Source: Actinomycetes bacterium
Lineage (GTDB): Bacteria > Actinomycetota > Actinomycetes > Propionibacteriales > Propionibacteriaceae
Direction of reading: 5' to 3'
Assembly (NCBI GenBank): GCA_030426725.1
Contig: JAUHXZ010000022.1
Location: forward strand, 1-37,801
Length of the DNA stretch: 37,801 nt
Under the pieces are notes generated by a model. The model had not been told where the DNA came from. It searched no databases and worked only from the letters and a program-made list of their open reading frames with translations. Below, piece by piece: positions 15,816 to 26,542 of the stretch. How positions within the stretch are numbered: position 1 is the first letter of the stretch; every line of letters starts with the position of its first letter. Made by a program: the position numbers and the translations under genes.

Positions 15816-17237
15816 TTGACACGCTCGAGCGTTGCGCGCCAGGTCGCGGTCTGGGTGCTCGTCGGCGCCATCCTGGCCGCCGGGTTCGCCGGCGCCGTCC
15901 TCCGCGAACCCCTCGCCCTGGCGGCGGGGCTCGCCCGTGACGGAGCCCCGACATCCGCGCCGCCGTCCTTGTTCGCCGCCTCGCCGACACCCGCGCCGCC
16001 CCTGGGCGACGATGGCCTCGCGGCCCTCGCGCCCGCGCCGGCCCCGGGGGCACTGCCGGTCCGGGACACCTTGGACGCCCGCATCGCGGGCCTCGACACG
16101 AGCCTCCTCGAGGGGGTCGACGGCGCCCCCGTGCGGTTCGCGTGGGAGGCCGTCGACGTCGACACCGGCGAGGTGGTCGCGGCCGGCGACGGCGGGACTC
16201 CGCTCATCCCGGCGTCGAACACCAAGACCCTCACGGCCGTGGCCGCGATGAACGTCTTCTCAGGGCAGGAGCGTTTCGCGACGACGATCGTGCAACCCGA
16301 CGACGGGAGCATCGTGCTCGTGGGCGGCGGGGACCCGATGCTGGTCAGCGAGCCCGCCGATCCGGAGTTCTACCCGGTGCCGACGTCGACCCGGGAGCTC
16401 GCGGCCGCCACCGCCGACGCGCTGCTGGAGGCCGGCGTCACCAGCGTCGAACTGGGCTACGACGCCTCCCTCTTCGCCGACGACGGGTGGAACGACTCGT
16501 GGCCCGACCGGTACCGCGACCAGGTCACCCAGCTGTCGGCCCTCTGGGTCGACGAGGGGCGCACCGGGGGAGGCCGCAGCCGCACCCCGGCCCTCGACGC
16601 CGCGACGATCTTCGCGGGGCAGTTGGCCGACGAGGGGGTAACCGTCACGGGAGACCCGGCCGAGGTCCGCGCGTCGGGCCCCGAGATCGCCAGGGTCGAA
16701 TCGCTGCCCGTCCACGTGCTCGTCGAGACCGCCCTGACCCGGTCCAACAACTCCTTCACCGAGACGATCGGGTTCCAGACCGCCCTGGCCACCGGACACC
16801 CCGCGACGTTCGAAGGCTCCGTCGCGGCCATCGAGGAGCAGCTGACCGGGCTGGGTCTGTGGGGAGCGGACACCAGCATCACCGACGCGTCGGGCCTGTC
16901 GCGCGACAACCGCATCACCGCCGCCACCCTGGCCGGGGTCGCCCGCGCCATGCAGACCGACCCCCGCCTGTCCGTCATCCTCGACGGGCTGCCGACCGCC
17001 GGGGTCACCGGAACCCTCGCGCTGCGCTTCAACGACGACGTGTCGAGCCCGGCCCGGGGCGTCGCGCAGGCCAAGACCGGGACGCTGTCGTTCGTCGCGA
17101 CACTCAGCGGCACCACCCGCACCGACGACGGCCGGCAGATCGCGTTCGCCGCGATGGTCAACGGCGCGGTCAACGGGTGGGCCGCCAAGGTGTGGACCGA
17201 CCAGGTCGCCGGCGTCATCTCGGACTGCGGCTGCTGA
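15816..17237 (+). CDS. dacB: D-alanyl-D-alanine carboxypeptidase/endopeptidase (PBP4, peptidase S13)
   Basis: A penicillin-binding protein that trims peptidoglycan peptides outside the membrane. Residues about 9-30 form a signal anchor ([20 protein letters not shown]), followed by an Ala/Pro-rich linker. The three active-site motifs are all present: Ser134-x-x-Lys137 (SNTK), Ser310-Asn-Asn312 and Lys420-Thr-Gly. The large insert between the first and second motifs is typical of the S13 class. The total is 473 residues. The start is TTG 15816 behind GGAGG (15806-15810); another TTG at 15750 would add a non-hydrophobic extension. The stop overlaps the region where the next gene begins, forming a dacB-DUF2342-tilS-hpt run. 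Confidence 0.92.
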   Translation: MTRSSVARQVAVWVLVGAILAAGFAGAVLREPLALAAGLARDGAPTSAPPSLFAASPTPAPPLGDDGLAALAPAPAPGALPVRDTLDARIAGLDTSLLEGVDGAPVRFAWEAVDVDTGEVVAAGDGGTPLIPASNTKTLTAVAAMNVFSGQERFATTIVQPDDGSIVLVGGGDPMLVSEPADPEFYPVPTSTRELAAATADALLEAGVTSVELGYDASLFADDGWNDSWPDRYRDQVTQLSALWVDEGRTGGGRSRTPALDAATIFAGQLADEGVTVTGDPAEVRASGPEIARVESLPVHVLVETALTRSNNSFTETIGFQTALATGHPATFEGSVAAIEEQLTGLGLWGADTSITDASGLSRDNRITAATLAGVARAMQTDPRLSVILDGLPTAGVTGTLALRFNDDVSSPARGVAQAKTGTLSFVATLSGTTRTDDGRQIAFAAMVNGAVNGWAAKVWTDQVAGVISDCGC

Positions 17238-17251
17238 TGGAGTACCGACCC

Positions 17252-18202
17252 ATGATCAGCTGGGGCCTCGCCCGGCGCGTGGCCGTCCTCACGGAGGGGC
17301 CCCCGCCTCCCGCGAGCCGCCCCGAGATCCAGCAGTTCGTCGCCGACCTCCGGGTCACCGCCCGGCGGGCCGGCGACATCGCCGAACGGCACCTGCGGCA
17401 CGGGGGAGCGGCGCGAGACATCCGCGTCGTCGACCGCCCCGGCTGGGCGAGAGCCGCCCGCCGGATGGTCGACGGCCTCGCCGACGACCTGGGGCTGCCC
17501 GACCGCCCCGCGCATCCGGTCAACCGGCTCCGCGCCGTCGGAAACGGGGTGCTCGCCGGCGCCGTCCTGGGCGCGCTCGGCCGCAGGATGCTCGGGCAGT
17601 ACGACGCGTTCACCGGCTCCGGCTCCCTCTACCTCGTCGCCCCGACGATCCTCGAACACGAACGCAACCGCGGCTTCGTCCCGGCTGACTTCCGGCTGTG
17701 GGTGGCCCTGCACGAGCAGACCCACGCCCTCCAGTTCCACATGGCCCCCTGGCTGCACGACCATCTGCGCACCCTGATGCTCCGGATCGCCGACGACGAG
17801 TCGCGGCTGCGGGAGGGGCTGGCCGGCTGGCGCTCGACCCGGGACGCCGCCGCACTGGTCACCTCCCCGTCGGCCAGGCGGGACCTCGCGAGCCTGACGG
17901 CCACCATGACGTTCCTCGAGGGACACGCCGACCACGTCGCCGACACGGCGGGGCGCAGGCACATCCCCACGGTCCGCGCCCTGAGGGCCGCCTTCCGACG
18001 GCCGGAGGCCACCCTGATGGCGCGGGTGTCGCGCAGCTTCGACAAGGGCGCCCAGTACCGCGACGGACTCGAGTTCTGCCGGCAGGTCCGGGCACGGAAG
18101 GGCGCCCTCGCGCTCTCGGCGGCGTTCTCCGCGCCCGACGCGCTGCCGACCCCCGCCGAGATCGCCGATCCGCCGTCGTGGGTGGCCCGCATCCATGGCT
18201 AG
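17252..18202 (+). CDS. DUF2342 zinc-metallopeptidase-like protein
   Basis: A 316-residue protein of the DUF2342 family, sometimes annotated as a coenzyme-F420-biosynthesis-associated or zinc-dependent metalloprotease. It has the HExxH zinc motif as HEQTHALQF (His154 to His158), and a later EGHADHVAD that could supply a further ligand. No signal peptide is seen. Family members are found next to tilS and dacB across actinobacteria, as here, but their substrate is not known. I start at ATG 17252 (MISWGLARRV), which has GGAG nine bases before; ATG 17237, overlapping the dacB stop by one base, is an alternative. Confidence 0.85.
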   Translation: MISWGLARRVAVLTEGPPPPASRPEIQQFVADLRVTARRAGDIAERHLRHGGAARDIRVVDRPGWARAARRMVDGLADDLGLPDRPAHPVNRLRAVGNGVLAGAVLGALGRRMLGQYDAFTGSGSLYLVAPTILEHERNRGFVPADFRLWVALHEQTHALQFHMAPWLHDHLRTLMLRIADDESRLREGLAGWRSTRDAAALVTSPSARRDLASLTATMTFLEGHADHVADTAGRRHIPTVRALRAAFRRPEATLMARVSRSFDKGAQYRDGLEFCRQVRARKGALALSAAFSAPDALPTPAEIADPPSWVARIHG

Positions 18203-19118
18203 GCGCGAGCTCGGCCCGGCGGCCCTCAGGGTGGCGCACGCCACCACGGCCATGCTGGACGTCCCCTCCGTCGTGGTGGGCTGTTCGGGCGGGGCGGACT
18301 CGATGGCCCTGGCGATGGGGGCCCAGTGGGGCGCGCGCCGGTCCGGCACGAACGTCGAGGTGGTGGTCGTCGACCACGGCCTGCAGCCCGGTTCGGCCGA
18401 GGTGGCGGCCGGCGTCGAGGAGACGCTGGGCGCCCGCGGGCTGACGGTGCGCACCGTGCGGGTGGACGTCGACCCCGGGCATCCGGGCGGGCTGGAGGCA
18501 GCCGCCCGCGAGGCGCGCCTCGGGGCGCTCGCCGCACCCGGCGCCCCCGTGCTGCTCGGCCACACCATGGACGACCAGGCCGAGACGGTGCTCCTCGGCC
18601 TGCTGCGCGGCTCCGGGACCCGGGCCGTCGCCGGCATGCCCGCGGCGAGGGGCCCCTTCCGGCGTCCGCTGCTGGGGCTGCGCCGCGCCGACACCCTGCA
18701 GGCCTGCGCCGAGTGGGGGATCGACCCGTGGCAGGACCCGATGAACGACGACCCGCGGTTCGCGCGGGTCGCGGTGAGGTCGTATCTGGAGGGACTCGAC
18801 GCCGCACTGGGTCGCGACGTCGCCGCCGCGCTGGCCCGTACAGCGGACCTGGCCCGAGCGGACGCAGACCTGCTCGACGACATGGCGGAGCGGGCGCTCG
18901 CTCCGGGGGAGACCCTCCGAGCGGCCGACCTGCTGGACCTGCCGGGCGCGCTCCGGCGCCGCGTGATCCACCGGTGGCTCGGGGAGCGTACCGAGGGGGC
19001 GGGCATGGGGCACGTGCTCGCCGTCGAGGCGCTCGTCGTGGCGTGGCGCGGACAGGGTCCCGTGGCGGTCCCCGGCGGCGCCGTCGCCCGGGTGGGACCG
19101 GAGTTGCGCTTCGGCTGA
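18195..19118 (+). CDS. tilS: tRNA(Ile)-lysidine synthetase
   Basis: Adds lysine to C34 of the tRNA-Ile2 CAU anticodon so that it reads AUA and is charged with isoleucine, an essential step. The PP-loop motif SGGADS (residues 31-36) binds ATP, and GHTMDDQAETVLLGLLRGSG is the second conserved catalytic block. At 307 residues it has only a short C-terminal region, the compact form common in actinobacteria, without the full E. coli-type C-terminal domains. It overlaps the preceding gene by eight bases. Confidence 0.94.
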   Translation: MARRELGPAALRVAHATTAMLDVPSVVVGCSGGADSMALAMGAQWGARRSGTNVEVVVVDHGLQPGSAEVAAGVEETLGARGLTVRTVRVDVDPGHPGGLEAAAREARLGALAAPGAPVLLGHTMDDQAETVLLGLLRGSGTRAVAGMPAARGPFRRPLLGLRRADTLQACAEWGIDPWQDPMNDDPRFARVAVRSYLEGLDAALGRDVAAALARTADLARADADLLDDMAERALAPGETLRAADLLDLPGALRRRVIHRWLGERTEGAGMGHVLAVEALVVAWRGQGPVAVPGGAVARVGPELRFG

Positions 19119-19148
19119 TCGCCGGGTGCGACGCCGGGCCCGGCGCGA

Positions 19149-19160
19149 TAGGCTGCCGAC
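19149..19160 (+). promoter_or_regulatory. Putative leaderless promoter -10 (TAGGCT) of hpt
   Basis: TAGGCT (19149-19154) lies six bases before GTG 19161. A weak GTGCGA at 19126-19131 is 17 bp upstream. There is no ribosome-binding site. Confidence 0.5.
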
Positions 19161-19712
19161 GTGGATGCTGCTGACGTGCAAGACGACCTCGAACGTGTGC
19201 TGTACACCTCCGACCAGATCCAGGCCCGCGTGGCCGAGATCGCCGCGCAGATCGATACCGACTACCAGGGCCGCGAGGTGCTGCTCGTCGGTGTGCTCAA
19301 CGGGGCCGTCATGGTCATGAGCGACCTGCAGCGCGAGATGCGCAGCCATGTCGAGATGGACTGGATGGCGGTGTCGTCGTACGGGTCCGGCATGCAGTCC
19401 AGCGGTGTGGTCCGGATTCTCAAGGACCTGAGCGTGGACATCGAGGGACGTGACGTCATCGTGGTCGAGGACATCATCGACACCGGCCTGACGCTGTCCT
19501 ACCTCATGAGCAACCTCGCGTCCCGCGGCCCGGCGTCGCTGGAGATCATGACGATGTTACGCAAGCCGGACGCCGCGAAGATCGCCGTGCCGGTCAAGTA
19601 CGTGGGCTTCGAGATCCCGAGCGAGTTCGTCGTGGGCTACGGCCTGGACTACGCGGGGCGCTACCGCAACTTGCGCGACGTCGGCACCCTGGCGCCGCAC
19701 GTCTACAGCTGA
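19161..19712 (+). CDS. hpt: Hypoxanthine-guanine phosphoribosyltransferase
   Basis: Salvages hypoxanthine and guanine to IMP and GMP using PRPP. The PRPP-binding loop is VIVVEDIIDTGLTLSYL, with Glu103-Asp104 and the DTG turn at 107-109. The LNGAVMVMSDL segment and the FVVGYGLDYAGRYRNL stretch near the C-terminus are also family-typical. The length of 183 residues is normal. It lies between tilS and ftsH, the widely conserved tilS-hpt-ftsH order. Confidence 0.95.
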   Translation: MDAADVQDDLERVLYTSDQIQARVAEIAAQIDTDYQGREVLLVGVLNGAVMVMSDLQREMRSHVEMDWMAVSSYGSGMQSSGVVRILKDLSVDIEGRDVIVVEDIIDTGLTLSYLMSNLASRGPASLEIMTMLRKPDAAKIAVPVKYVGFEIPSEFVVGYGLDYAGRYRNLRDVGTLAPHVYS

Positions 19713-19808
19713 CGCCCGCCCACGGGGGTTCCCGGGCGCGGAGACAGGTTGCGCCCGCTGGTAATGTGTCGATGCGCCTGACCATCGTCTCACCAGATCG
19801 GCCCCACG

Positions 19809-21830
<2,022 letters not shown>

Positions 21831-21831
21831 C

Positions 21832-22398
21832 GTGGCCGTCGACGAGGCGCGCGCCGCGAACGCCGTCCGCGAACTCCTGCTCGCCATCGGCGAGGACCCG
21901 GAGCGCGACGGGCTCCAGGAGACCCCCGAGCGGGTGGCCCGGGCTTGGGGGGAACTCCTCGCCGGCCACGGCCGCGACGTCTCCGACATCCTCGGGAAGA
22001 CCTTCGATATCGCCCACGACGAGATGGTGCTCGTCAAGGACATCGAGCTGATCAGCACGTGCGAGCATCACATGCTGCCCTTCACGGGGGTCGCTCACAT
22101 CGGCTACATCCCGTCGGCCGACGGCCGGGTCACCGGGCTGTCCAAGCTCGCGCGTCTCGTGGATCTCTACGCGCGCCGCCTGCAGGTGCAGGAGCGGCTC
22201 ACGACCCAGATCGCCGATGCGCTCGTCGAGCACCTGGACGCGCGTGGCGTCATCGTCGTCCTGGAGGCGGAGCACACCTGCATGACCATGCGGGGGGTGC
22301 GCAAGCCCGGCAGCCGGACGGTGACGTCGGCGGTGCGAGGGATCCTGCGGCACTCCGCCACGCGCGCGGAGGCGATGAGCCTGATCCTCGGGCGGTGA
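21832..22398 (+). CDS. folE: GTP cyclohydrolase I
   Basis: Converts GTP to 7,8-dihydroneopterin triphosphate, the first step of folate synthesis. Zinc ligands are visible as Cys77 and His80 in TCEHHMLPF and Cys150 in [10 protein letters not shown]. The motifs [12 protein letters not shown] and [11 protein letters not shown] are family hallmarks. The length is 188 residues. GTG 21832 lies just after the ftsH stop, so it is co-transcribed with ftsH and begins the folE-P-B-K cluster. Confidence 0.96.
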   Translation: MAVDEARAANAVRELLLAIGEDPERDGLQETPERVARAWGELLAGHGRDVSDILGKTFDIAHDEMVLVKDIELISTCEHHMLPFTGVAHIGYIPSADGRVTGLSKLARLVDLYARRLQVQERLTTQIADALVEHLDARGVIVVLEAEHTCMTMRGVRKPGSRTVTSAVRGILRHSATRAEAMSLILGR

Positions 22399-22402
22399 CG
22401 GT

Positions 22403-23212
22403 ATGACCCTCGTGATGGGCATCGTCAACGTGACCCCCGACTCCTTCTCGGACGGAGGGCGGTATCTGGACCCCGAGCAGGCCGTGCTCCACGCCCGGGG
22501 CCTGCTGGCGGAGGGCGCCTCGCTCATCGACGTGGGCGGCGAGTCCACCAGGCCGGGCGCCCAACGGGTGAGCGGGCCCGAGGAACTGGCGCGCGTAGTG
22601 CCCGTCGTGCGGCAGCTCGCCGCCGACGGGGTGCGCGTCTCCGTCGACACTATGCGCGCCTCGGTGGCCGAGGCCGCCATCGACGCGGGCGCCGCCATCA
22701 TCAACGACGTGTCCGGCGGACGGGCCGATTCCGCGATGCTCGAGGTCGTGGCCGCGTCGAACGTGGACTTCGTCGTCATGCACTGGCGGGCCCACTCCGA
22801 CCGGATGCAGAACGAGACCGCCTATCGCGACGTCGTCGCCGAGGTCGCCGGCGAGCTCTCCGTCCAGCTCGATCAGGCGCTCCGCGCGGGCATCGCCTCC
22901 GAGCGGATCATCGTCGATCCGGGCCTCGGGTTCGCCAAGACCTGGGACCACAACTGGACGCTGCTGCGGCACCTCGACCGGTTCCAGGCGATGGGGCACC
23001 GGATCCTGGTGGGTGCCTCACGCAAGGCCTTCCTCGGGGAACTGCTCGGCGGACGCGAGACGGAGGGCCGCGACGGCGCCACCGCGGCCGTGTCGTTCTG
23101 GGCCGCGCTCCACGACGTGTGGGCGGTGCGCACGCACGAGGTCACCGCCCAGGCGGACGCCGTAGCCGTGGCGCGCCGGCTGGCCCGCGAGGCACCGCTG
23201 ACCATCACCTGA
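22403..23212 (+). CDS. folP: Dihydropteroate synthase
   Basis: Joins p-aminobenzoate to 6-hydroxymethyl-7,8-dihydropterin pyrophosphate and is the sulfonamide target. Signatures are GIVNVTPDSFSDGG at the N-terminus, DVGGESTRPGA, and the C-terminal LVGASRKAFLG with its substrate-binding Ser-Arg-Lys. The length of 269 residues is normal. It starts at ATG 22403, four bases after folE, in the folate operon. Confidence 0.96.
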   Translation: MTLVMGIVNVTPDSFSDGGRYLDPEQAVLHARGLLAEGASLIDVGGESTRPGAQRVSGPEELARVVPVVRQLAADGVRVSVDTMRASVAEAAIDAGAAIINDVSGGRADSAMLEVVAASNVDFVVMHWRAHSDRMQNETAYRDVVAEVAGELSVQLDQALRAGIASERIIVDPGLGFAKTWDHNWTLLRHLDRFQAMGHRILVGASRKAFLGELLGGRETEGRDGATAAVSFWAALHDVWAVRTHEVTAQADAVAVARRLAREAPLTIT

Positions 23213-23267
23213 CACACGACCCGCCACGACGCCCCAGCCGCACCGTGCGCTAGGGTCATCCCGACGG

Positions 23268-23636
23268 ATGGAGACCAGCATCGACCGAATCACGCTCACC
23301 GGACTGACCGCGACGGGGTTTCACGGGGTGTTTCCCGACGAACGCCGCGAGGGCCAGCGGTTCGTCGTCGACGTCGTGCTGGAACTGCCCGTCGAGACCG
23401 GCACGGACGCGTTGTCGGACACGGTCGACTACTCGGCGGTGGCCGAGGCGGTCGAGGAGGTCATCACCGGTGAGCCGCGTGACCTCATCGAGACAGTGGC
23501 CGGCGAGATTGCTGCGCGCTGCCTCGAACATGGCAGAGTGGAGCGTGTCACGGTGACGGTGCACAAGCCGCATGCCCCGCTCACTCAGACCTTCACGGAT
23601 GTTGCCGTCACGATCAGTAGGAGCAGACATGTCTAA
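23268..23636 (+). CDS. folB: Dihydroneopterin aldolase
   Basis: Cleaves 7,8-dihydroneopterin to 6-hydroxymethyl-7,8-dihydropterin. It is a 122-residue protein with the family pattern FHGVFPDERREGQRFVVDVVL, then SDTVDYSAVAEAV and a late catalytic lysine in VTVHKPHAP. A 55-base gap separates it from folP and contains TAGGGT (23251-23256), 11 bases before ATG 23268, so it may also have its own promoter. Its stop overlaps the folK start. Confidence 0.94.
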   Translation: METSIDRITLTGLTATGFHGVFPDERREGQRFVVDVVLELPVETGTDALSDTVDYSAVAEAVEEVITGEPRDLIETVAGEIAARCLEHGRVERVTVTVHKPHAPLTQTFTDVAVTISRSRHV

Positions 23637-24192
23637 CGGTCCCTTCGACATCGACGTCGACACCCTGGGAAACCTGCGCCCCATCTCCAAGGTGGTGTTC
23701 AGCCTCGGGTCCAACATGGGCGACTCCCCGGCCATCCTCCAGGAGGCCGTGGACTACCTCGCCGAGACGCCCGACCTGATGCTGGTCGACGTGTCGCCGG
23801 TCTATGAGACCAAGCCGGTGGGCGACATCCAGGACCAGCCGGACTTCCTCAACCTCGTCGTGGTCGCGGAGTCGACCCTGGAGCCGCTGACCCTGCTGGA
23901 CCGCGCCCAGGCCATCGAGGAGAACTTCGGCCGTACGCGCGAGATGCGTCACGGGCCCCGCACCCTGGACATCGACATCATCATGGTCGGCAAGCGCATC
24001 TCCGAGGACAGCATCGAGCTCCCGCACCCGCGGGCGCATGAGCGGGCGTTCGTGCTCGTCCCGTGGCTGGACATCGACCCGACGGCGGAGATCGCCGGGT
24101 ACGGCCCCATCGTCGACCTGCTCGACGAGATCGACGTGTCGACGGTCACCCGTCGCTCCGACGTCGTGATCTCCGCCGCGACCGGATTTTGA
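23629..24192 (+). CDS. folK: 2-amino-4-hydroxy-6-hydroxymethyldihydropteridine pyrophosphokinase
   Basis: Transfers pyrophosphate from ATP to 6-hydroxymethyl-7,8-dihydropterin, giving the substrate of FolP. It has the family motifs FSLGSNMGD, DFLNLVV and RHGPRTLDIDIIMVG, the last holding the Mg-binding aspartates. The length is 187 residues; the first 18 or so (NGPFDIDVDTLGNLRPISK) form an extension before the conserved core. ATG 23629 overlaps the end of folB by eight bases. Confidence 0.94.
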   Translation: MSNGPFDIDVDTLGNLRPISKVVFSLGSNMGDSPAILQEAVDYLAETPDLMLVDVSPVYETKPVGDIQDQPDFLNLVVVAESTLEPLTLLDRAQAIEENFGRTREMRHGPRTLDIDIIMVGKRISEDSIELPHPRAHERAFVLVPWLDIDPTAEIAGYGPIVDLLDEIDVSTVTRRSDVVISAATGF

Positions 24193-24683
24193 GCACCGGA
24201 CCCCGACTCGGCCTGACGACGCGCCGCCAGGCCGTCATCTCCGTCCTGGCCGGCGCGGTGATCTGCGGGCTCATCCTGCTGGGATTCGAGGCCGCGGGGA
24301 CGTTCCCGCCCGTCGTCCCCTGGTCGGTTCCCGCGGTCATGGTCGTCCTGGCGGTCGGGGTTGCGATCTACGCACGGATCCTGCCCAAGCGGATCGAGGA
24401 CCATAGGGTCGAGCCGCAGGAGTCCGTGGCCGCCATGGCGATCGGCAAGTCCATGATCATGACGGGGGCGGTGCTGTCCGGGGCGCATGTCGTCTACGTG
24501 GCGCGCTACATCTCGCTCTTCGACGCACCCCTTCCGTCCGCCCGGGTCGTCCAGGGGGCGGCCACGATCGTCGCCGCGCTGCTCCTGGCGGGGGCCGGTG
24601 CCCTCCTGGAGCACGCGTGCATCGTCCACGATGACGACGACGAGGACGGATCCGGCAACTCGGGAGCCGCATCGCCGGCCTGA
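24189..24683 (+). CDS. DUF3180 family membrane protein
   Basis: A 164-residue integral membrane protein with four hydrophobic segments and an acidic cytoplasmic tail (VHDDDDEDGSG). DUF3180 proteins follow folK in many actinobacteria, and their role is not established. A conserved-looking stretch is AIGKSMIMTGAVLSGAHVVYVARYI between TM2 and TM3. Start TTG 24189 overlaps the folK stop (TTGA), so translational coupling is likely. Confidence 0.82.
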   Translation: MSTGPRLGLTTRRQAVISVLAGAVICGLILLGFEAAGTFPPVVPWSVPAVMVVLAVGVAIYARILPKRIEDHRVEPQESVAAMAIGKSMIMTGAVLSGAHVVYVARYISLFDAPLPSARVVQGAATIVAALLLAGAGALLEHACIVHDDDDEDGSGNSGAASPA

Positions 24684-24714
24684 GAAGGCGATCCGACACG
24701 CCCGATGGCCTGCG

Positions 24715-24748
24715 GTGACGGTCGAGACGGCGGACCTACACTGGCCGC
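24715..24748 (+). promoter_or_regulatory. Putative leaderless promoter (GTGACG-16 bp-TACACT)
   Basis: GTGACG (24715-24720) and TACACT (24737-24742) are spaced 16 bp apart, and the -10 is six bases before ATG 24749 with no ribosome-binding site. It is the best-formed example of the leaderless pattern in the window. Confidence 0.55.
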
Positions 24749-25351
24749 ATGTCTGGTCGACGCGCTTCCCAACAGTCATCTGAGCGCACCCTCGCGCTCA
24801 TCATCCTGGGCGTCGGTACCGCTGCTTCTCTCGCGTCACTCCTCGGCGGGCTGTGGCTCGTCCGCGCCGGTGTCGTCGTCGCGGTCCTGATGGCCTTCGC
24901 CGCCACGTTCGTCGCGTGGCGCGAACTCAAGTCCGAACGGGAGAGGCATGCCGAGGAGATGAAGCACGAGGTGGGCCTCCGCGCACAGCAGGCCGCCCGC
25001 TTCCACGACGAGTCCGTCGCGATGATCACCCGGTTCAACTCCCGCGCCGAGAACCTTCAGTCCGTCATCGCCAAGCTGCGCGGTCAGTTGGCCACGGCGA
25101 AAGCCGAACTGAGTTCCATGCGCGGCAACGCGGCCTGGCTGCGCGCCGAAGTGGCGGAACGGCAGTCGCGGATCGAGGCCCTCGAGACGCGCATCGCGGA
25201 ACTCGAGGCGGAGGACACGGCCAACATCGTGGACCTGCCGCGTCGCGTCTCGCCGAGCGCCGAGGACGTATGGGGTCCGGACGAGCACCCGACGATGGTC
25301 GACCTCACGCGGCTCAATCTCGACGTCCTGCCGGAGGCCCGCCAGGCCTGA
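24749..25351 (+). CDS. Two-helix membrane protein with coiled-coil tail, unknown function
   Basis: A 200-residue protein I do not recognise. Two adjacent hydrophobic segments (about residues 14-36 and 39-57) form a hairpin in the membrane. They are followed by a long charged helical region, residues about 60-155, with a heptad-like pattern (RQSRIEALETRIAELEAED at its end) that predicts a coiled coil. The C-terminal 45 residues are polar and Pro/Asp-rich. The design suggests a membrane-tethered scaffold or envelope protein. It has its own promoter and is not obviously part of the folate operon. Confidence 0.75.
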   Translation: MSGRRASQQSSERTLALIILGVGTAASLASLLGGLWLVRAGVVVAVLMAFAATFVAWRELKSERERHAEEMKHEVGLRAQQAARFHDESVAMITRFNSRAENLQSVIAKLRGQLATAKAELSSMRGNAAWLRAEVAERQSRIEALETRIAELEAEDTANIVDLPRRVSPSAEDVWGPDEHPTMVDLTRLNLDVLPEARQA

Positions 25352-25361
25352 GCAGCCCCCC

Positions 25362-26471
25362 CTACTTGTCAGCGTCGCCGACGGAGTAGCCCAACGAGGC
25401 CACGACGTCGGCGATGCTGTCTCTCGGCGCACCCTCAAGGGCCGTGCCGAGCGCCGACAGGTTGCTGAATGAGGGCGTGCGCAGCGCCACACGCCAGGGT
25501 GTCTGACCGCCGCGGGAGACCAGCAGGCACGACGCGATCCCCCACGGGGCCTCCACGTCCGCGGTGTGCTCGCCCTCCGGCACCTTCAGGCGGCGCGAGA
25601 GCTTGACGGACACATCGCCCGGGGTCTCGCCGGCCAGCGCCCGGGCGACCCGGATCATGTCGACGCCGGTGCCGAGTTCGTCGACCAGGACGTCGAGGCG
25701 TGCGTGTGCGTCGCCCGGGGCACGCACGTCCACGGGCCGGAAGACCCGGGCGTAGGCGCAGTAGCCCTCCCCGCGGCGGTCCAGGTCCAGGCCCGCGCCC
25801 CGCGACACCGGGCCGGACAGGCCGTATCGCAGGCACGTCTCCCGGTCCAGCACCGCCAGGCCCCTGAACCGCTGCGTGGAGTGGAGGGTCGCCCTCAGTT
25901 CCGAGGACACCCTGGCGACGTCGTCGAGGAGGTCGTCGAGGGCGTCCAGCCACCCGTCGGGTGCGTCGGCCGCGAGCCCGCCGACCCGGCAGAGCATGGG
26001 GTGGACCCTATTGCCGGTCCAGCCCAGCATCGCCTTCCGGATCCCGTCGACCGCGGCCCAGAGCCGGACGGACGTGTCCGGCGTGGCGATGTAGCTGAGG
26101 AAGGAGAGATGGCTATGGAGCCGGGCCAACTCGGCCAGCAGCGTCCGGAGGATCGAGGCCCGGGGAGGAGGTGTGAGGCGCATCGCGCTCTCCACGGTCA
26201 GAGTGAGGCTGAGTTCGCCACTGAAAGCGGCCATCCAGTCGTGCCGGTCCGCGAGCATGATCATCGATCTGTAGTCGCGAACCTCGAACAGCTTCTCGGC
26301 GGCGCGGTGTCCGAATCCGGAGGTGACGTCGGCGCCGCTGATGACGCCGTCTTCGATTCCGGCCTCAATGGTGATCATTCCGGTGCTGGTCGGGTGGCCC
26401 GGGCCGAGAGAAATCGCGGAATATCCCGGCAAGCTCAGGCCGCCGACGCAGAATCTCTCGACCGAACTCAT
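25362..26471 (-). CDS. Orphan NuoD-like protein (NADH-quinone oxidoreductase subunit D paralogue)
   Basis: A 369-residue protein with the fold of the complex I 49-kDa/NuoD subunit. Alignment by eye with NuoD is clear at both ends: GPGHPTSTGMITI against the family GPQHPSTHGVLR, and SRGGQTPWRVALRTPSFSNL against the C-terminal SDGG-P-RVK-R-PSF-NL, ending VGDADK. The two residues that bind the quinone headgroup in Thermus Nqo4 (second His of HPSTHG and the Tyr of MDY) appear to be Thr and Trp here. No other complex I gene lies in the window. It starts at ATG 26471, divergent from lsr2. It may be a scaffold or inactive paralogue. Second-copy NuoD proteins are known in actinobacteria. Confidence 0.8.
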   Translation of the reverse strand: MSSVERFCVGGLSLPGYSAISLGPGHPTSTGMITIEAGIEDGVISGADVTSGFGHRAAEKLFEVRDYRSMIMLADRHDWMAAFSGELSLTLTVESAMRLTPPPRASILRTLLAELARLHSHLSFLSYIATPDTSVRLWAAVDGIRKAMLGWTGNRVHPMLCRVGGLAADAPDGWLDALDDLLDDVARVSSELRATLHSTQRFRGLAVLDRETCLRYGLSGPVSRGAGLDLDRRGEGYCAYARVFRPVDVRAPGDAHARLDVLVDELGTGVDMIRVARALAGETPGDVSVKLSRRLKVPEGEHTADVEAPWGIASCLLVSRGGQTPWRVALRTPSFSNLSALGTALEGAPRDSIADVVASLGYSVGDADK

Positions 26472-26531
26472 TGAGGCCCTTTCCTACTACTCATCGGCAC
26501 GGTAATCTTCCGAGCGAGATCACCACCCCCC

Positions 26532-26537
26532 AGGAGG
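26532..26537 (+). promoter_or_regulatory. Ribosome-binding site AGGAGG of lsr2
   Basis: AGGAGG lies five bases before ATG 26543 and fixes the start. A TAATCT hexamer at 26503-26508 could be the -10 of lsr2, in a short divergent region shared with the NuoD-like gene. The -35 is poor. Confidence 0.55.
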
Positions 26538-26542
26538 ACAAT

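Noticed and set aside
16142..17236. An in-frame extension of the DUF2342 gene back into dacB
   Set aside because: The extension is an Arg-rich shadow of dacB; the family N-terminus matches the starts at 17237 or 17252.
16457..19207. A 916-codon open frame on the reverse strand across dacB, DUF2342 and tilS
   Set aside because: It is antisense to three recognisable genes, is Arg/Ser/Pro-rich with no domain, and arises from GC-rich third positions.
24755..25351. The coiled-coil membrane protein as a DivIVA or FtsB-type division protein
   Set aside because: It has two membrane helices and no DivIVA or FtsB signature; only general coiled-coil features are present.
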